Shown here piece after piece: positions 32,847 through 44,500 of a DNA stretch of 64,000 bases. Under the pieces are notes generated by a model. The model saw nothing but the letters and a program-made list of their open reading frames with translations, was not told the origin of the DNA and did no database searches. The first letter of the stretch is position 1; each line of letters begins with the position of its first letter. A program made the translations under genes and the position numbers. This stretch comes from Lethocerus indicus (Eukaryota; Arthropoda; Insecta; Hemiptera; Belostomatidae), in assembly GCA_019843655.1 (NCBI GenBank), contig JACDQD010000003.1, forward strand, positions 242,846 through 306,845, written 5' to 3'.

Positions 32847-35800
32847 GCGAGTCTACACGCGCTTCTCTGTCTTTTTTAATCCGTTCAACCCCATAGTGGC
32901 CTCTCCACAAGAGGTGCCGCTGGTACTACGGGCCACTATAGTGGCCTCCACAAGGTGCCGCTGGTACTACGGGCCACTATAGTGGCCTCACAAGGAGGTG
33001 CCACTGAGGTACATACGGGCCACTAGTGGCCTCCCACAGAGGTGCCAGCTGCTGAGGGTACTACGGGCCACTATAGTGGCCTCTCCACAGAGGTGCCACT
33101 GAGGTACTACGGGCCACTATAGTGGCCTCTCCCTGAGAGGTGCCACTGAGGGTACTACGGGCCCACTATGGTGGCCTCTCTGAAGGTGCCACTGAGGTAC
33201 TACGGGCCACTATAGTGGCCTCTCCTAAGAGGTGCCACTGAGGTACTACGGGCCACTATAGTGGCCTCTCCTAGAGGTGCCGCTGAGGGTACTACGAGGC
33301 CACTATGAGGCCTCTCCACCAAGAGGTGCCGCTGAGGTGCTACAGGCCACTATGGTGGCCTCTCCTGGAGGTGCCACTTTGAGGAGTACTACGGGCCACT
33401 ATAGTGGCCTCTCCACAAGAGGTGCCGCTGAGGGTACCCAGGCCACTATGGTGGCCTCTCCTGAATGCCACTGAGGGTACTACGGGCCACTATGGTGGCC
33501 TCTCCTGAAGGTGCCACTGGGGTACTACAGGCCCTATAGTGGCCTCTCCACAAGAGGTGCCACTGAGGTACTACGGGCCACTATAGTGGCCTCTCCACAA
33601 GAGGTGCCACTGAGGTACTACGGGCCACTATAGTGGCCTCTCCACAAGAGGTGCCACTGAGGTACTACGGGCCACTATAGTGGCCTCTCCACAAGAGGTG
33701 CCACTGAGGTACTACAGGGCCACTATAGTGGCCTCTCCACAAGAGGTGCCACTGAGGTACTACGGGCCACTATAGTGGCCTCTCCACAAGAGGTGCCACT
33801 GAGGTACTACGGGCCACTATAGAGTTTTACGAACTGTTTTTTTTTATTTTCTCTGTTGTCTACTGTTGTCAGGGAGGCGGTCGCCAAGTGCCACTGGGAT
33901 CTGGAGAGAATGGAGTTCGAGAGGGGGCCGGAGGCGGAGCGCGTCAAACGTCAAGCCGTCGGACACCAGAAGACGTTGAGGATCGGCTGGACGGTCTATT
34001 TCACGGCGGCGGCCACCACACTCGTCTCCCACAGGTACAGGCAGTTTTTTGAACATACTCTGAGTACAAGAGTATCCTCTCCCGGGACGAATCTCTGGGT
34101 CGACATCTTTGTACAGATAAGCCGTGGACGGTTTCGAATGCAGGTGTAAGATGCATTCGGCTTCTCTGCAATGTCCCGGTGTCGAACTGCGGCCTTTATT
34201 CGGGGGTCATCGTCGACCTCCTCCAGACCGGACGTCCTCCGGAGCGTTCCTCGTCTTTTAACGAAAAATCCGCCGTACGACTATCAAATTTTTCTTTTTT
34301 TCGAGGGCGTTGATCGACAGCGAGGTGTTGGCGGAAGTTGAGGGCGTGAACACGGCCCTGCCGGTACCGTTCTGGACGCCCTACGGGAGCCGTACGGGAG
34401 CGTCGTTCTACGTGACGGCCGTACTCCAGGTGGTGTTGGTGTTCGTCTGCGCCCTCTCCTGCATACAGACGGTCGTCCTCTGCATCCTGCTGCCGCAGAA
34501 GATCGTCCTACAGCTGAGGCTGCTGCTCGGCTCCGTCCGCCAGCTGCGGCCGAGGGCGGCGGCCCTACGGCGCAGCACGGGGCTCGCCCTGCGCCGCTGC
34601 TACGCCCTTTGTCTCCGCCACAATGTACGACACCACGTAGCCATCGTCACGTAAGTATAAATCCTATATATAAATATTGTGAAAAAATAGTTTTCCCCCG
34701 TATCCGTTTCTTCTACTGTCCAGCTGTTTCAAGGACTACGCCTCGTTCATCGACAAGATACTCTTCATGGTCCTGTTCTTCGCCGGACTGTTGGTCGGGG
34801 CGATGGGATCGTTCCTTCTGCTCAGCGTACGTTTTCACTTTTTCAACAGTTTTATTCCGAATTAATAATGAATAAAATCGTGTTCGGTACCCGAAATTAA
34901 AGCCATTTTCGGTAGATCTTGGTGAAAAAAATAACTTCGACGTGTCCACTACGGAATCGTACGATAGTGCTCACACTGATGTTTGGATTTTTCAATCTAA
35001 TCGCTTAAAATTAAAAAGTATTCAAGACTTTTTCTCCATTCAATACCACCTTTCTAAATATTGTTTTTTTCAGGCCGAAGACGGTTACGGTTCGCTTTTG
35101 ACCTCGGCCATGTTTTTCACTTCGGAAACTCTGGTCCTGTTCCTTTTCTGCTGGTACGGTGAAACTATATCCCAGCTGGTGAGTCACTGACGTGTGTTAC
35201 TGACGTATGTTACTGACGCCTGTTATTGACGTGTGTTACTGACACCTCTCACTTACGTATGTTACCGACGTATGTGTCACTGACGTATGTTACTGACGCA
35301 TGTTACAGACGTACGTTACTGACGCGTGTTGCTGATCTATGTTACTGACGTATGTTACTGACCCAAGTTACTGACGTATGTTACTGACCCAAGTTACTGA
35401 CGTATGTTACTGACGTATGTTACTGACCCAAGTTACTGACGTATGTTACTGACGTATGTTACTGACGTATGTTACTGACGTATGTTACTGACGTATGTTA
35501 CTGACGTATGTTACTGACGTATGTTACTGACGTATGTTACCGACGTATGTTACTGACGTACGTTAGTGACGGGTGTTACTGACTATGTTACTGACCTAAG
35601 TTACCATGTTACTGACGTATTACTGACCCAAGTTACTGACGTATGTTACTGACGTATATTACTGACGTATGTTACTGAAGTTACTGACGTATGTTACTGA
35701 CGTATGTTACTGACGTACGTTACTGACGTAAATTACTGACGTATGTTACTGACGTATGTTACTGACGTATGTTACTGACGTATATTACTGACGTGTTACT

Positions 35801-37213
35801 GACGTATGTTACTGACGTATGTTACTGACCAAGTCACTGTATGTTACTGACCCATGTTACTGACGTATGTTACTGACGTATGTTACTGACGTATGTTACT
35901 GACGTATGTTACTGACGTACGTTACTGATAGTTACTGTTGTACTTGTGTTACTGACGTACGTTACTGACGTATGTTACTGACGTATGTTACTGACGTATG
36001 TTACTTTACCCATGTTACTGAGTTACTGACGTATGTTACTGGTCCAAGTTACTGACGTATGTTACTGACGTATGTTACTGACGTATGTTACTGACGTATG
36101 TTACTGACGTATGTTACTGACGTATGTTACTGACGTATGTTACTGACGTATGTTACTTACCCATGTTAGTGACGTACGTTACTGACGTATGTTGTTACTG
36201 ACCCATGTTACTGACGTATGTTACTGACGTAGTTACGGCGTATGTTACTGACGTATGTTACTGACGTATGTTACTGACGAATATTTACTGACTATGTTAC
36301 GACGTATGTTACTGACCCATGTCACTGACGTATGTTACCATATGTTACTGACGTATGTTACTGACGTATGTTACTGACGTATGTTACTGACGTATGTTAC
36401 TGACGTATGTCACTGACGTATGTCACTGACGTATGTCACTGACGTATGTCACTGACGTATGTCACTGACGTATGTCACTGACGTATGTCACTGACGTATG
36501 TCACTGACGTACTACTTTAAGCCCGCATTTCCCCCAGCCCGGATATCTTTTTTGGGAGACTTTAATGACAATATGAGATTTTGTCGCGTTACACCGTTAT
36601 AATACGCGTTATCCTTTTCTGTTCTGTTCATCCCACCCCGAAGAGCGAAGAAGTGGGCAGGGCGGTGTATATGAGCGGCGGCTGGTGCCACCGTCCCGGA
36701 AGTACAGACCAGAGCCTGAAGATCATACAGGAAGTGGTGAAGAGGCCGCTGATTGTCACCGCCGGAGAATTACCGCTAAGGCTCAGCATTCACCAAAGTA
36801 TATTCAATTATATACCCGTCTGTAGGGATTATTTTTTAGGATTTTTCCCGGTATCAGTGAAGGGTTGTTTTTTTGCCCTCTCCTCCCTGTCGACGTTTCG
36901 CAACTCTTTAGCCCCGGTCAAGTCTTCAGTATCCGATCGTTCCGACTAATAATCGAAATTATATATAAATATACATATATAGAAAATGCGGGGGAATTTC
37001 AACGGAAAACGGTCCCGGTCTGAATAATTTTTGACCGAAAGACATTTATTTAAATTTAATCGAATGAAAACACTCTGCAAAAATACCCCATTAGGCTACG
37101 ATTATTTGTATGTATATTCCGACTAATAATCGAAATTATTCTGTTCACAGATTATGAACGCCGCCTACAACTATTCCAATTTGATCTTCGCCCTGAACAA
37201 GCAGCCCAATTAA
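32584..37213 (+). CDS. Insect odorant receptor (7tm_6 family), 7 exons, about 398 residues
   Basis: Insect odorant receptors are seven-pass proteins that form ligand-gated cation channels with the co-receptor Orco in the dendrites of olfactory neurons. Exons: 32584-32846, 33873-34034, 34306-34650, 34724-34826, 35074-35178, 36644-36797 and 37151-37213. The first five exons join cleanly in phases 2,2,2,0, and the fifth joins the sixth in phase 0. Family signs are the N-terminal YGWLLKMSGMFP, the long loop before a hydrophobic segment at residues 175-204, SETLVLFLFCWYGETISQL (308-326), SEEVGRAVYMSGGW, and the C-terminal SLKIIQEVVKRPLIVTAGEL and NAAYNYSNLIFAL. About seven hydrophobic segments are visible. 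It is a specific receptor, not Orco (no Orco-length loop). The first Met at 32584 gives a typical N-terminus. The sixth and last exons do not join in frame with a GT donor, so one error or lesion exists there. Introns 1 and 5 are minisatellites and intron 2 carries a mariner fragment. Confidence 0.88.
32847..33872 (+). other. Odorant receptor intron 1, GC-AG type, about 1.0 kb
   Basis: Donor GCGAGT at 32847 and acceptor TGTTGTCAG at 33872. Nearly the whole intron is the 47-bp minisatellite described separately. Confidence 0.7.
32893..33823 (+). repeat. 47-bp minisatellite with a 16-bp palindrome, about 20 copies
   Basis: The unit is GAGGTGCCACTGAGGTACTA plus CGGGCCACTATAGTGGCCTC plus TCCACAA. 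The core GGCCACTATAGTGGCC is a perfect 16-bp palindrome. Units from about 33.54 to 33.82 kb are nearly identical; units to the left are degenerate. Confidence 0.95.
33873..34034 (+). CDS. Odorant receptor exon 2 (residues 88-142)
   Basis: Acceptor GTTGTCAG|G and donor CACAG|GTACAG, both phase 2. It encodes the charged loop (ERMEFERGPEAERVKRQ) and the third hydrophobic segment (IGWTVYFTAAATTLVSH). Confidence 0.85.
34155..34280 (-). mobile_element. Mariner-related fragment in odorant receptor intron 2
   Basis: CCTTTATTCGGGGGTCATCG, TCGACCTCCTCCAGACCGGA and CGTCCTCCGGAGCGTTCCTC match the mariner derivative at 32155-32270 and the satellite at 1-895. Upstream sequence at 34105-34170 also resembles the 32125-32165 part of that element. 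No terminal repeats were seen. Confidence 0.75.
34306..34650 (+). CDS. Odorant receptor exon 3 (residues 142-257)
   Basis: Acceptor TTTTTTTCGAG|G and donor ATCGTCAC|GTAAGT, both phase 2. It encodes the extracellular loop (PFWTPYGSRTGASFY), the long fourth hydrophobic segment (about 175-204) and the Arg/Leu-rich intracellular loop (LRLLLGSVRQLRPRAAALRR). Confidence 0.88.
34724..34826 (+). CDS. Odorant receptor exon 4 (residues 257-291)
   Basis: Acceptor CTACTGTCCAG|C in phase 2 and donor CTCAGC|GTACGT in phase 0. It encodes CFKDYASFIDKI and the fifth hydrophobic segment (LFMVLFFAGLLVGAMGSFLL). Confidence 0.88.
34827..35073 (+). other. Odorant receptor intron 4
   Basis: GT at 34827 and TTTTTTTCAG at 35073. 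AT-rich with no repeats. Confidence 0.8.
35074..35178 (+). CDS. Odorant receptor exon 5 (residues 292-326)
   Basis: Acceptor TTTTTTTCAG|GCC and donor CAGCTG|GTGAGT, both phase 0; 35 codons. It encodes the sixth hydrophobic segment and WYGETISQL, a conserved stretch just before the penultimate exon in this family. Confidence 0.9.
35184..36511 (+). repeat. 13-bp minisatellite filling odorant receptor intron 5, about 100 copies
   Basis: The unit is TTACTGACGTATG. It begins directly after the donor GTGAGT at 35179 and stops about 130 bp before the acceptor. Variants include TTACTGACCCAAG and, in a uniform run at about 36410-36510, TCACTGACGTATG. Each unit contains TGACGT. Confidence 0.97.
36644..36797 (+). 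CDS. Odorant receptor exon 6 (residues 327-377)
   Basis: A pyrimidine-rich acceptor ends CCCCGAAG|AGC in phase 0. It encodes SEEVGRAVYMSGGW and SLKIIQEVVKRPLIVTAGEL, the conserved C-terminal region. The nearest GT donor, CCAAA|GTATAT at 36798, leaves phase 1, which does not fit the last exon. Family spacing would put the junction near 36805, where no GT is present. The right boundary is therefore uncertain. Confidence 0.7.
36798..37150 (+). other. Odorant receptor intron 6 with a duplicated 23-bp segment
   Basis: TTCCGACTAATAATCGAAAT plus TAT occurs at 36940-36962 and 37117-37139. The second copy ends 11 bp before the last acceptor (TTCTGTTCACAG) and contains a branch-point-like CTAAT. Confidence 0.7.
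37151..37213 (+). CDS. Odorant receptor exon 7, C-terminus
   Basis: After TTCTGTTCACAG the frame reads IMNAAYNYSNLIFALNKQPN and then TAA. The aromatic AYNYSNLI pattern is the usual odorant receptor C-terminal helix (SYSYFTLL-like). Confidence 0.82.
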   Translation: MMNAAYNYSNLIFALNKQPN

Positions 37214-37282
37214 TTGATTATTTTAACTAACAATTAATTTTTAAGTTGGACAATAATGAGCTGGGATTGGAGTGGCGAGGTA

Positions 37283-37288
37283 AATAAA
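37283..37288 (+). promoter_or_regulatory. Candidate polyadenylation signal AATAAA
   Basis: It lies 70 bp after the receptor stop codon in AT-rich sequence, a plausible distance for a short 3' UTR. Confidence 0.5.
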
Positions 37289-37747
37289 TTGTCGCGGAAA
37301 GAAATCAACAAGTCGGTTTGGAAATTTAATTAAATTCTATTTTGAAATTTGGATGTTCGTTTTCGAATTGACGCAACAATCGTTCACTCTTCTATTAGGC
37401 CCATTTGAAACAACAGAACCTTATCTTTAGATGATACAATTTTATGATTGTTGGAGGTCAATCAACAGGATACTACGTTCACTGCAAGAACAGTTGATTT
37501 TATATTAATAGTACAAAATTATTCAAAGAATACTCTATGTTTCAGTAGGTAAATTCATAAATTTTTGACTCTGTTTCAAATTAACCCTTCTCTGGGTGGC
37601 CCCTGTAACTTTCAATTTATCGAGGTTTTACCAAATAATTATAGCTTTTTTCGTGAGATGGCGGATAAATCATAATCCTATATAACGTTTTCAAGACAAC
37701 CAATATCAATATCAAATTTTTTTCCATTCGCATATACATGTTTATTT
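37289..37747. other. AT-rich spacer downstream of the odorant receptor
   Basis: Single-copy AT-rich DNA. No further exon was recognised. Confidence 0.5.
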
Positions 37748-38515
37748 GGCTCAAAAATGCGGTTTTAGGCCCAAAAATGGGGTTTATAGGTGTAAAAATG
37801 GCCCTAAAATGGGGTATTTAGACGCAAAATTGCGGTTTTTAGGCCCACAAATGGGGTTTTTAAGTCCGAAAATGGCGTTTTTAGACACAAAAATGGCCCA
37901 AAAATGCGGATTTTAGGCCCAAAAATGGGGTTTTTAGACGAAAGAATGGCCCGAATATCCGGTTTTTAGGCCAAAATTAGCCCAAAAATGCTGTTTTTTT
38001 TTGGCCAAAAAAAGCGGTTTTAGGCCCAAAACGGGTTTTTTAGACGTTCAAATGGCACAAAATTGCGGATTTTAGGCCCAAAAATTGGCTTTTAAGATGA
38101 AAAAATGGCACAAAATTGCGGATTTTAGATCCAAAAATACGGTTTGTTGGCACAAAAATGTGATTTTTAGGCCTAAAACTGCAGTTTTTAGACGCAAATT
38201 TGTCCCCAAAAATGAGGTTATAGGCCCAAAAATGGGGTTTTTAGACGTAAAATGGCCCAAAAATGCAGATTTTCACCAAAAATACGGTTTTTTGGCCAAA
38301 AATTGGCCCAAAAATGCGGTTCTTCTGCCCAAAAATGGGGTTTTTAGGCATAAAACTGCGGTTTTTAGGCGAAAATTTGGCCAAAAATATGCCGTTAATG
38401 CCCAAAAATGGGGTTTTTAGACTTAAAAATGGGCCAAAAATGCGGATTTTAGGCCCAAAAGTGTTTTAGACCCAATAATGCACAAAATAGCCCAAAAATG
38501 AAGTTTTAATCAAAA
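37748..38515 (+). repeat. ~54-bp family satellite, forward, divergent variants
   Basis: Units such as CCCAAAAATGGGGTTTTTAG and ATGCGG(T/A)TTTTAGGCCC. It has the same orientation as the 22.7-28.2 kb block but a different spelling (ATGGGG instead of ATGGCA). Confidence 0.9.
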
Positions 38516-38539
38516 TTATCAGAAAAAATTTTTGAAATA

Positions 38540-41500
38540 ATGTTTTCGATTTCCGAGCCGTCCTTTTAGGGGCAAGTGTAGCTCACATTAATACACTTGT
38601 GGGTGCAATATGGGGCCGATATCTGAAAATTTTCGAAAAACCTAAATTTTCGATTTCCGGGCCGTCCTTTTAGGGGCAAGTGTAGCTCACATTAATACAC
38701 TTGTGGGTGCAATATGGGGCCGATATCTGAAAATTTTCGAAAAACCTAAATTTTCGATTTCCGGGCCGTCCCTTTAGGGGCAAGTGTAGCTCACATTAAT
38801 ACACTTGTGGGTGCAATATGGGGCCGATATCTGAAAATTTTCGAAAAACCTAAATTTTCGATTTCCGGGCAGTCCTTTTAGGGGCAAGTGTAGCTCACAT
38901 TAATACACTTGTGGGTGCAATATGGGGCCGATATCTGAAAATTTTCGAAAAACCTAAATTTTCGATTTCCGGGCCGTCCTTTTAAGGGCAAGTGTAGCTC
39001 ACATTAATACACTTGTGGGTGCAATATGGGGCCGATATCTGAAAATTTTCGAAAAACCTAAATTTTCGATTTCCGGGCCGTCCTTTTAGGGGCAAGTGTA
39101 GCTCACATTAATACACTTGTGGGTGCAATATGGGGCCGATATCTGAAAATTTTCGAAAAACCTAAATTTTCGATTTCCGGGCCGTCCTTTTAGGGGCAAG
39201 TGTAGCTCACATTAATACACTTGTGGGTGCAATATGGGGGGCCGATATCTGAAAATTGTCCCAATTTTCGATTTCCGGGCCGTCCTTTTAGGGGCAAGTG
39301 TAGCTCAAATTAATACACTTGTGGGTGCAATATGGGGCCGATCTGAGAAAATTTTCGAAAACCTAAATTTTCGATTTCCGGGCCGTCCTTTTAGGGCAAG
39401 TGTAGCTCACATTAATACACTTGTGGGTGCAATATGGGGCCGATATCTGAAAATTTTCGAAAAACCTAAATTTTCGATTTCCGAGCCGTCCTTTTAGGGG
39501 CAAGTGTAGCTCACATTAATACACTTGTGGGTGCAATATGGGGCCGATATCTGAAAATTTTCGAAAAACCTAAATTTTCGATTTCCGGGCCGTCCTTTTA
39601 AGGGCAAGTGTAGCTCACATTAATACACTTGTGGGTGCAATATGGGGCCGATGTCTGAAAATTTTCGAAAAACCTAAATTTTCGATTTCCGGGCCGTCCT
39701 TTTAGGGGCAAGTGTAGCTCACATTAATACACTTGTGGGTGCAATATGGGGCCGATATCTGAAAATTTTCGAAAAACCTAAATTTTCGATTTCCGGGCCG
39801 TCCTTTTAGGGGCAAGTGTAGCTCACATTAATACACTTGTGGGTGCAATATGGGGCCGATATCTGAAAATTTTCGAAAAACCTAAATTTTCGATTTCCGG
39901 CCCTCCTTTTAGGGGCAAGTGTAGCTCATATTAATACACTTGTGGGTGCAATATGGGGCCGATATCTGAAAATTTTCGAAAAACCTAAATTTTCGATTTC
40001 CGGGCCGTCCTTTTAGGGGCAAGTGTAGCTCACATTAATACACTTGTGGGTGCAATATGGGACCGATATCTGAAAATTTTCGAAAAACCTAAATTTTCGA
40101 TTTCCGGGCCGTCCTTTTAGGGGCAAGTGTAGCTCACATTAATACACTTGTGGGTGCAATATGGGGCCGATATCTGAAAATTTTCGAAAAACCTAAATTT
40201 TCGATTTCCGAGCCCTCCTTTTAGGGGCAAGTGTAGCTCACATTAATACACTTGTGGGTGCAATATGGGGCCGATATCTGAAAATTTTCGAAAAACCTAA
40301 ATTTTCGATTTTCGGGCCGTCCTTTTAGGGGCAAGTGTAGCTCACATTAATACACTTGTGGGTGCAATATGGGGCCGATATCTGAAAATTTTCGAAAAAC
40401 CTAAATTTTCGATTTCCGGGCCGTCCTTTTAGGGGCAAGTGTAGCTCACATTAATACACTTGTGGGTGCAATATGGGGCCGATATCTGAAAATTTTCGAA
40501 AAACCTAAATTTTCGATTTCCGACCCCTCCTTTTAGGGGCAAGTGTAGCTCACATTAATACACTTGTGGGTGCAATATGGGGCCGATATCTGAAAATTTT
40601 CGAAAAACCTAAATTTTCGATTTCCGGCCCCTCCTTTTAGGGGCAAGTGTAGCTCACATAAATACACTTGTGGGTGCAATATGGGGCCGATATCTGAAAA
40701 TTTTCGAAAAACCTAAATTTTCGATTTCCGGCCGTCCTTTTAAGGGGTAAGTGTAGCTCACATAAATACACTTGTGGGTGCAATATGGGGCCGATATCTG
40801 AAAATTTTCGAAAACCTAAATTTTCGATTTCCGGCCGTCCTTTTAAGGGGTAAGTGTAGCTCACATAAATACACTTGTGGGTGCAATATGGGGCCGATAT
40901 CTGAAAATTTTCGAAAAACCTAAATTTTCGATTTCCGGCCCTCCTTTTAGGGGCAAGTGTAGCTCACATAAATACACTTGTGGGTGCAATATGGGGCCGA
41001 TATCTGAAAATTTTCGAAAAACCTAAATTTTCGATTTCCGGGCCGTCCTTTTAGGGGCAAGTGTAGCTCACATAAATACACTTGTGGGTGCAATATGGGG
41101 CCGATATCTGAAAATTTTCGAAAAACCTAAATTTTCGATTTCCGGGCCGTCCTTTTAGGGGCAAGTGTAGCTCACATTAATACACTTGTGGGTGCAATAT
41201 GGGGCCGATATCTGAAAATTTTCGAAAACCTAAATTTTCGATTTCCGGCCGTCCTTTTAGGGGCAAGTGTAGCTCACATAAATACACTTGTGGGTGCAAT
41301 ATGGGGCCGATATCTGAAAATTTTCGAAAAACCTAAATTTTCGATTTCCGACCCCCCAGGGGGCAAGTGTAGCTCATAAATACACTTGTGGGTGCAATAT
41401 GGGGCCGATATCTGAAAATTTTCGAAAAACCTAAATTTTCGATTTCCGGGCCGTCCTTTTAGGGCAAGTGTAGCTCACATTAATACACTTGTGGGTGCAA

Positions 41501-44500
41501 TATGGGGCCGATATCTGAAAATTTTCGAAAAACCTAAATTTTCGATTTCCGGGCCGTCCTTTTAGGGGCAAGTGTAGCTCACATTAATACACTTGTGGGT
41601 GCAATATGGGGCCGATATCTGAAAATTTTCGAAAAACCTAAATTTTCGATTTCCGAGCCGTCCTTTTAGGGGCAAGTGTAGCTCACATAAATACACTTGT
41701 GGGTGCAATATGGGGCCGATATCTGAAAATTTTCGAAAAACCTAAATTTTCGATTTCCGGGCCGTCCTTTTAGGGGCAAGTGTAGCTCACATAAATACAC
41801 TTGTGGGTGCAATATGGGGCCGATATCTGAAAATTTTCGAAAAACCTAAATTTTCGATTTCCGGGCCCTCCTTTTAGGGGCAAGTGTAGCTCACATAAAT
41901 ACACTTGTGGGTGCAATATGGGGCCGATATCTGAAAATTTTCGAAAAACCTAAATTTTCGATTTCCGGGCCCTCCTTTTAGGGGCAAGTGTAGCTCACAT
42001 AAATACACTTGTGGGTGCAATATGGGGCCGATATCTGAAAATTTTCGAAAAACCTAAATTTTCGATTTCCGGGCCGTCCTTTTTAGGGGCAAGTGTAGCT
42101 CACATTAATACACTTGTGGGTGCAATATGGGGCCGATATCTGAAAATTTTCGAAAAACCTAAATTTTCGATTTCCGGCCCTCCTTTTAGGGGCAAGTATA
42201 GCTCACATTAATACACTTGTGGGTGCAATATGGGGCCGATATCTGAAAATTTTCGAAAAACCTAAATTTTCGATTTCCAGGCCCTCCTTTTAGGGGCAAG
42301 TGTAGCTCACATAAATACACTTGTGGGTGCAATATGGGGCCGATATCTGAAAATTTTCGAAAAACCTAAATTTTCGATTTCGGGCCGTCCTTTAGGGGCA
42401 AGTGTAGCTCACATAAATACACTTGTGGGTGCAATATGGGGCCGATATCTGAAAATTTTCGAAAAACCTAAATTTTCGATTTCCGGGCCCTCCTTTTAGG
42501 GGCAAGTGTAGCTCACATTAATACACTTGTGGGTGCAATATGGGGCCGATATCTGAAAATTTTCGAAAAACCTAAATTTTCGATTTCCGACCCCTCCTTT
42601 TAGGGGCAAGTGTAGCTCACATTAATACACTTGTGGGTGCAATATGGGGCCGATATCTGAAAATTTTCGAAAAACCTAAATTTTCGATTTCCGGGCCGTC
42701 CTTTAGGGGGGGGGGGCAAGTGTAGCTCACATTAATACACTTGTGGGTGCAATATGGGGCCGATATCTGAAAATTTTCGAAAAACCTAAATTTTCGATTT
42801 CCGGGCCGTCCTTTTAGGGGCAAGTGTAGCTCACATTAATACACTTGTGGGTGCAATATGGGGCCGATATCTGAAAATTTTCGAAAAACCTAAATTTTCG
42901 ATTTCCAGGCCCTCCTTTTAGGGGCAAGTGTAGCTCACATTAATACACTTGTGGGTGCAATATGGGGCCGATATCTGAAAATTTTCGAAAAACCTAAATT
43001 TTCGATTTCCGGCCCCTCCTTTTAGGGGCAAGTGTAGCTCACATTAATACACTTGTGGGTGCAATATGGGGCCGATATCTGAAAATTTTCGAAAAACCTA
43101 AATTTTCGATTTCCGACCCCTCCTTTTAGGGGCAAGTGTAGCTCACAAATACACTTGTGGGTGCAATATGGGGCCGATATCTGAAAATTTTCGAAAAACC
43201 TAAATTTTCGATTTCCGGGCCGTCCTTTTAGGGGCAAGTGTAGCTCACATAAATACACTTGTGGGTGCAATATGGGGCCGATATCTGAAAATTTTCGAAA
43301 ACCCTAAATTTTCGATTTCCGACCCCTCCTTTTAGGGGCAAGTGTAGCTCACATTAATACACTTGTGGGTGCAATATGGGGCCGATATCTGAAAATTTTC
43401 GAAAAACCTAAATTTTCGATTTCCGGCCCCTCCTTTTAGGGGCAAGTGTAGCTCACATTAATACACTTGTGGGTGCAATATGGGGCCGATATCTGAAAAT
43501 TTTCGAAAAACCTAAATTTTCGATTTCCGGGCCGTCCTTTTAGGGGCAAGTGTAGCTCACATTAATACACTTGTGGGTGCAATATGGGGCCGATATCTGA
43601 AAATTTTCGAAAAACCTAAATTTTCGATTTCCGGGCCGTCCTTTTAGGGGCAAGTGTAGCTCACATTAATACACTTGTGGGTGCAATATGGGGCCGATAT
43701 CTGAAAATTTTCGAAAAACCTAAATTTTCGATTTCCGACCCGTCCTTTTAGGGGCAAGTGTAGCTCACATAAATACACTTGTGGGTGCAATATGGGGCCG
43801 ATATCTGAAAATTTTCGAAAAACCTAAATTTTCGATTTCCGGGCCGTCCTTTTAGGGGCAAGTGTAGCTCACATAAATACACTTGTGGGTGCAATATGGG
43901 GCCGATATCTGAAAATTTTCGAAAAACCTAAATTTTCGATTTCCGGGCCGTCCTTTTAGGGGCAAGTGTAGCTCACATTAATACACTTGTGGGTGCAATA
44001 TGGGGCCGATATCTGAAAATTTTCGAAAAACCTAAATTTTCGATTTCCGACCCCTCCTTTTAGGGGCAAGTGTAGCTCACATAAATACACTTGTGGGTGC
44101 AATATGGGGCCGATATCTGAAAATTTTCGAAAAACCTAAATTTTCGATTTCCGACCCCTCCTTTTAGGGGCAAGTGTAGCTCACATTAATACACTTGTGG
44201 GTGCAATATGGGGCCGATATCTGAAAATTTTCGAAAAACCTAAATTTTCGATTTCCGGCCCGTCCTTTTAGGGGCAAGTGTAGCTCACATTAATACACTT
44301 GTGGGTGCAATATGGGGCCGATATCTGAAAATTTTCGAAAACCTAAATTTTCGATTTCCGACCCTCCTTTTAGGGGCAAGTGTAGCTCATAAATACACTT
44401 GTGGGTGCAATATGGGGCCGATATCTGAAAATTTTCGAAAAACCTAAATTTTCGATTTCCGGGCCGTCCTTTTAGGGGCAAGTGTAGCTCACATAAATAC

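Noticed and set aside
32880..32982. Exon 1 of the odorant receptor read through beyond 32850
   Set aside because: Read-through enters the minisatellite and loses all family similarity. The GC donor at 32847 restores the family pattern in exon 2.
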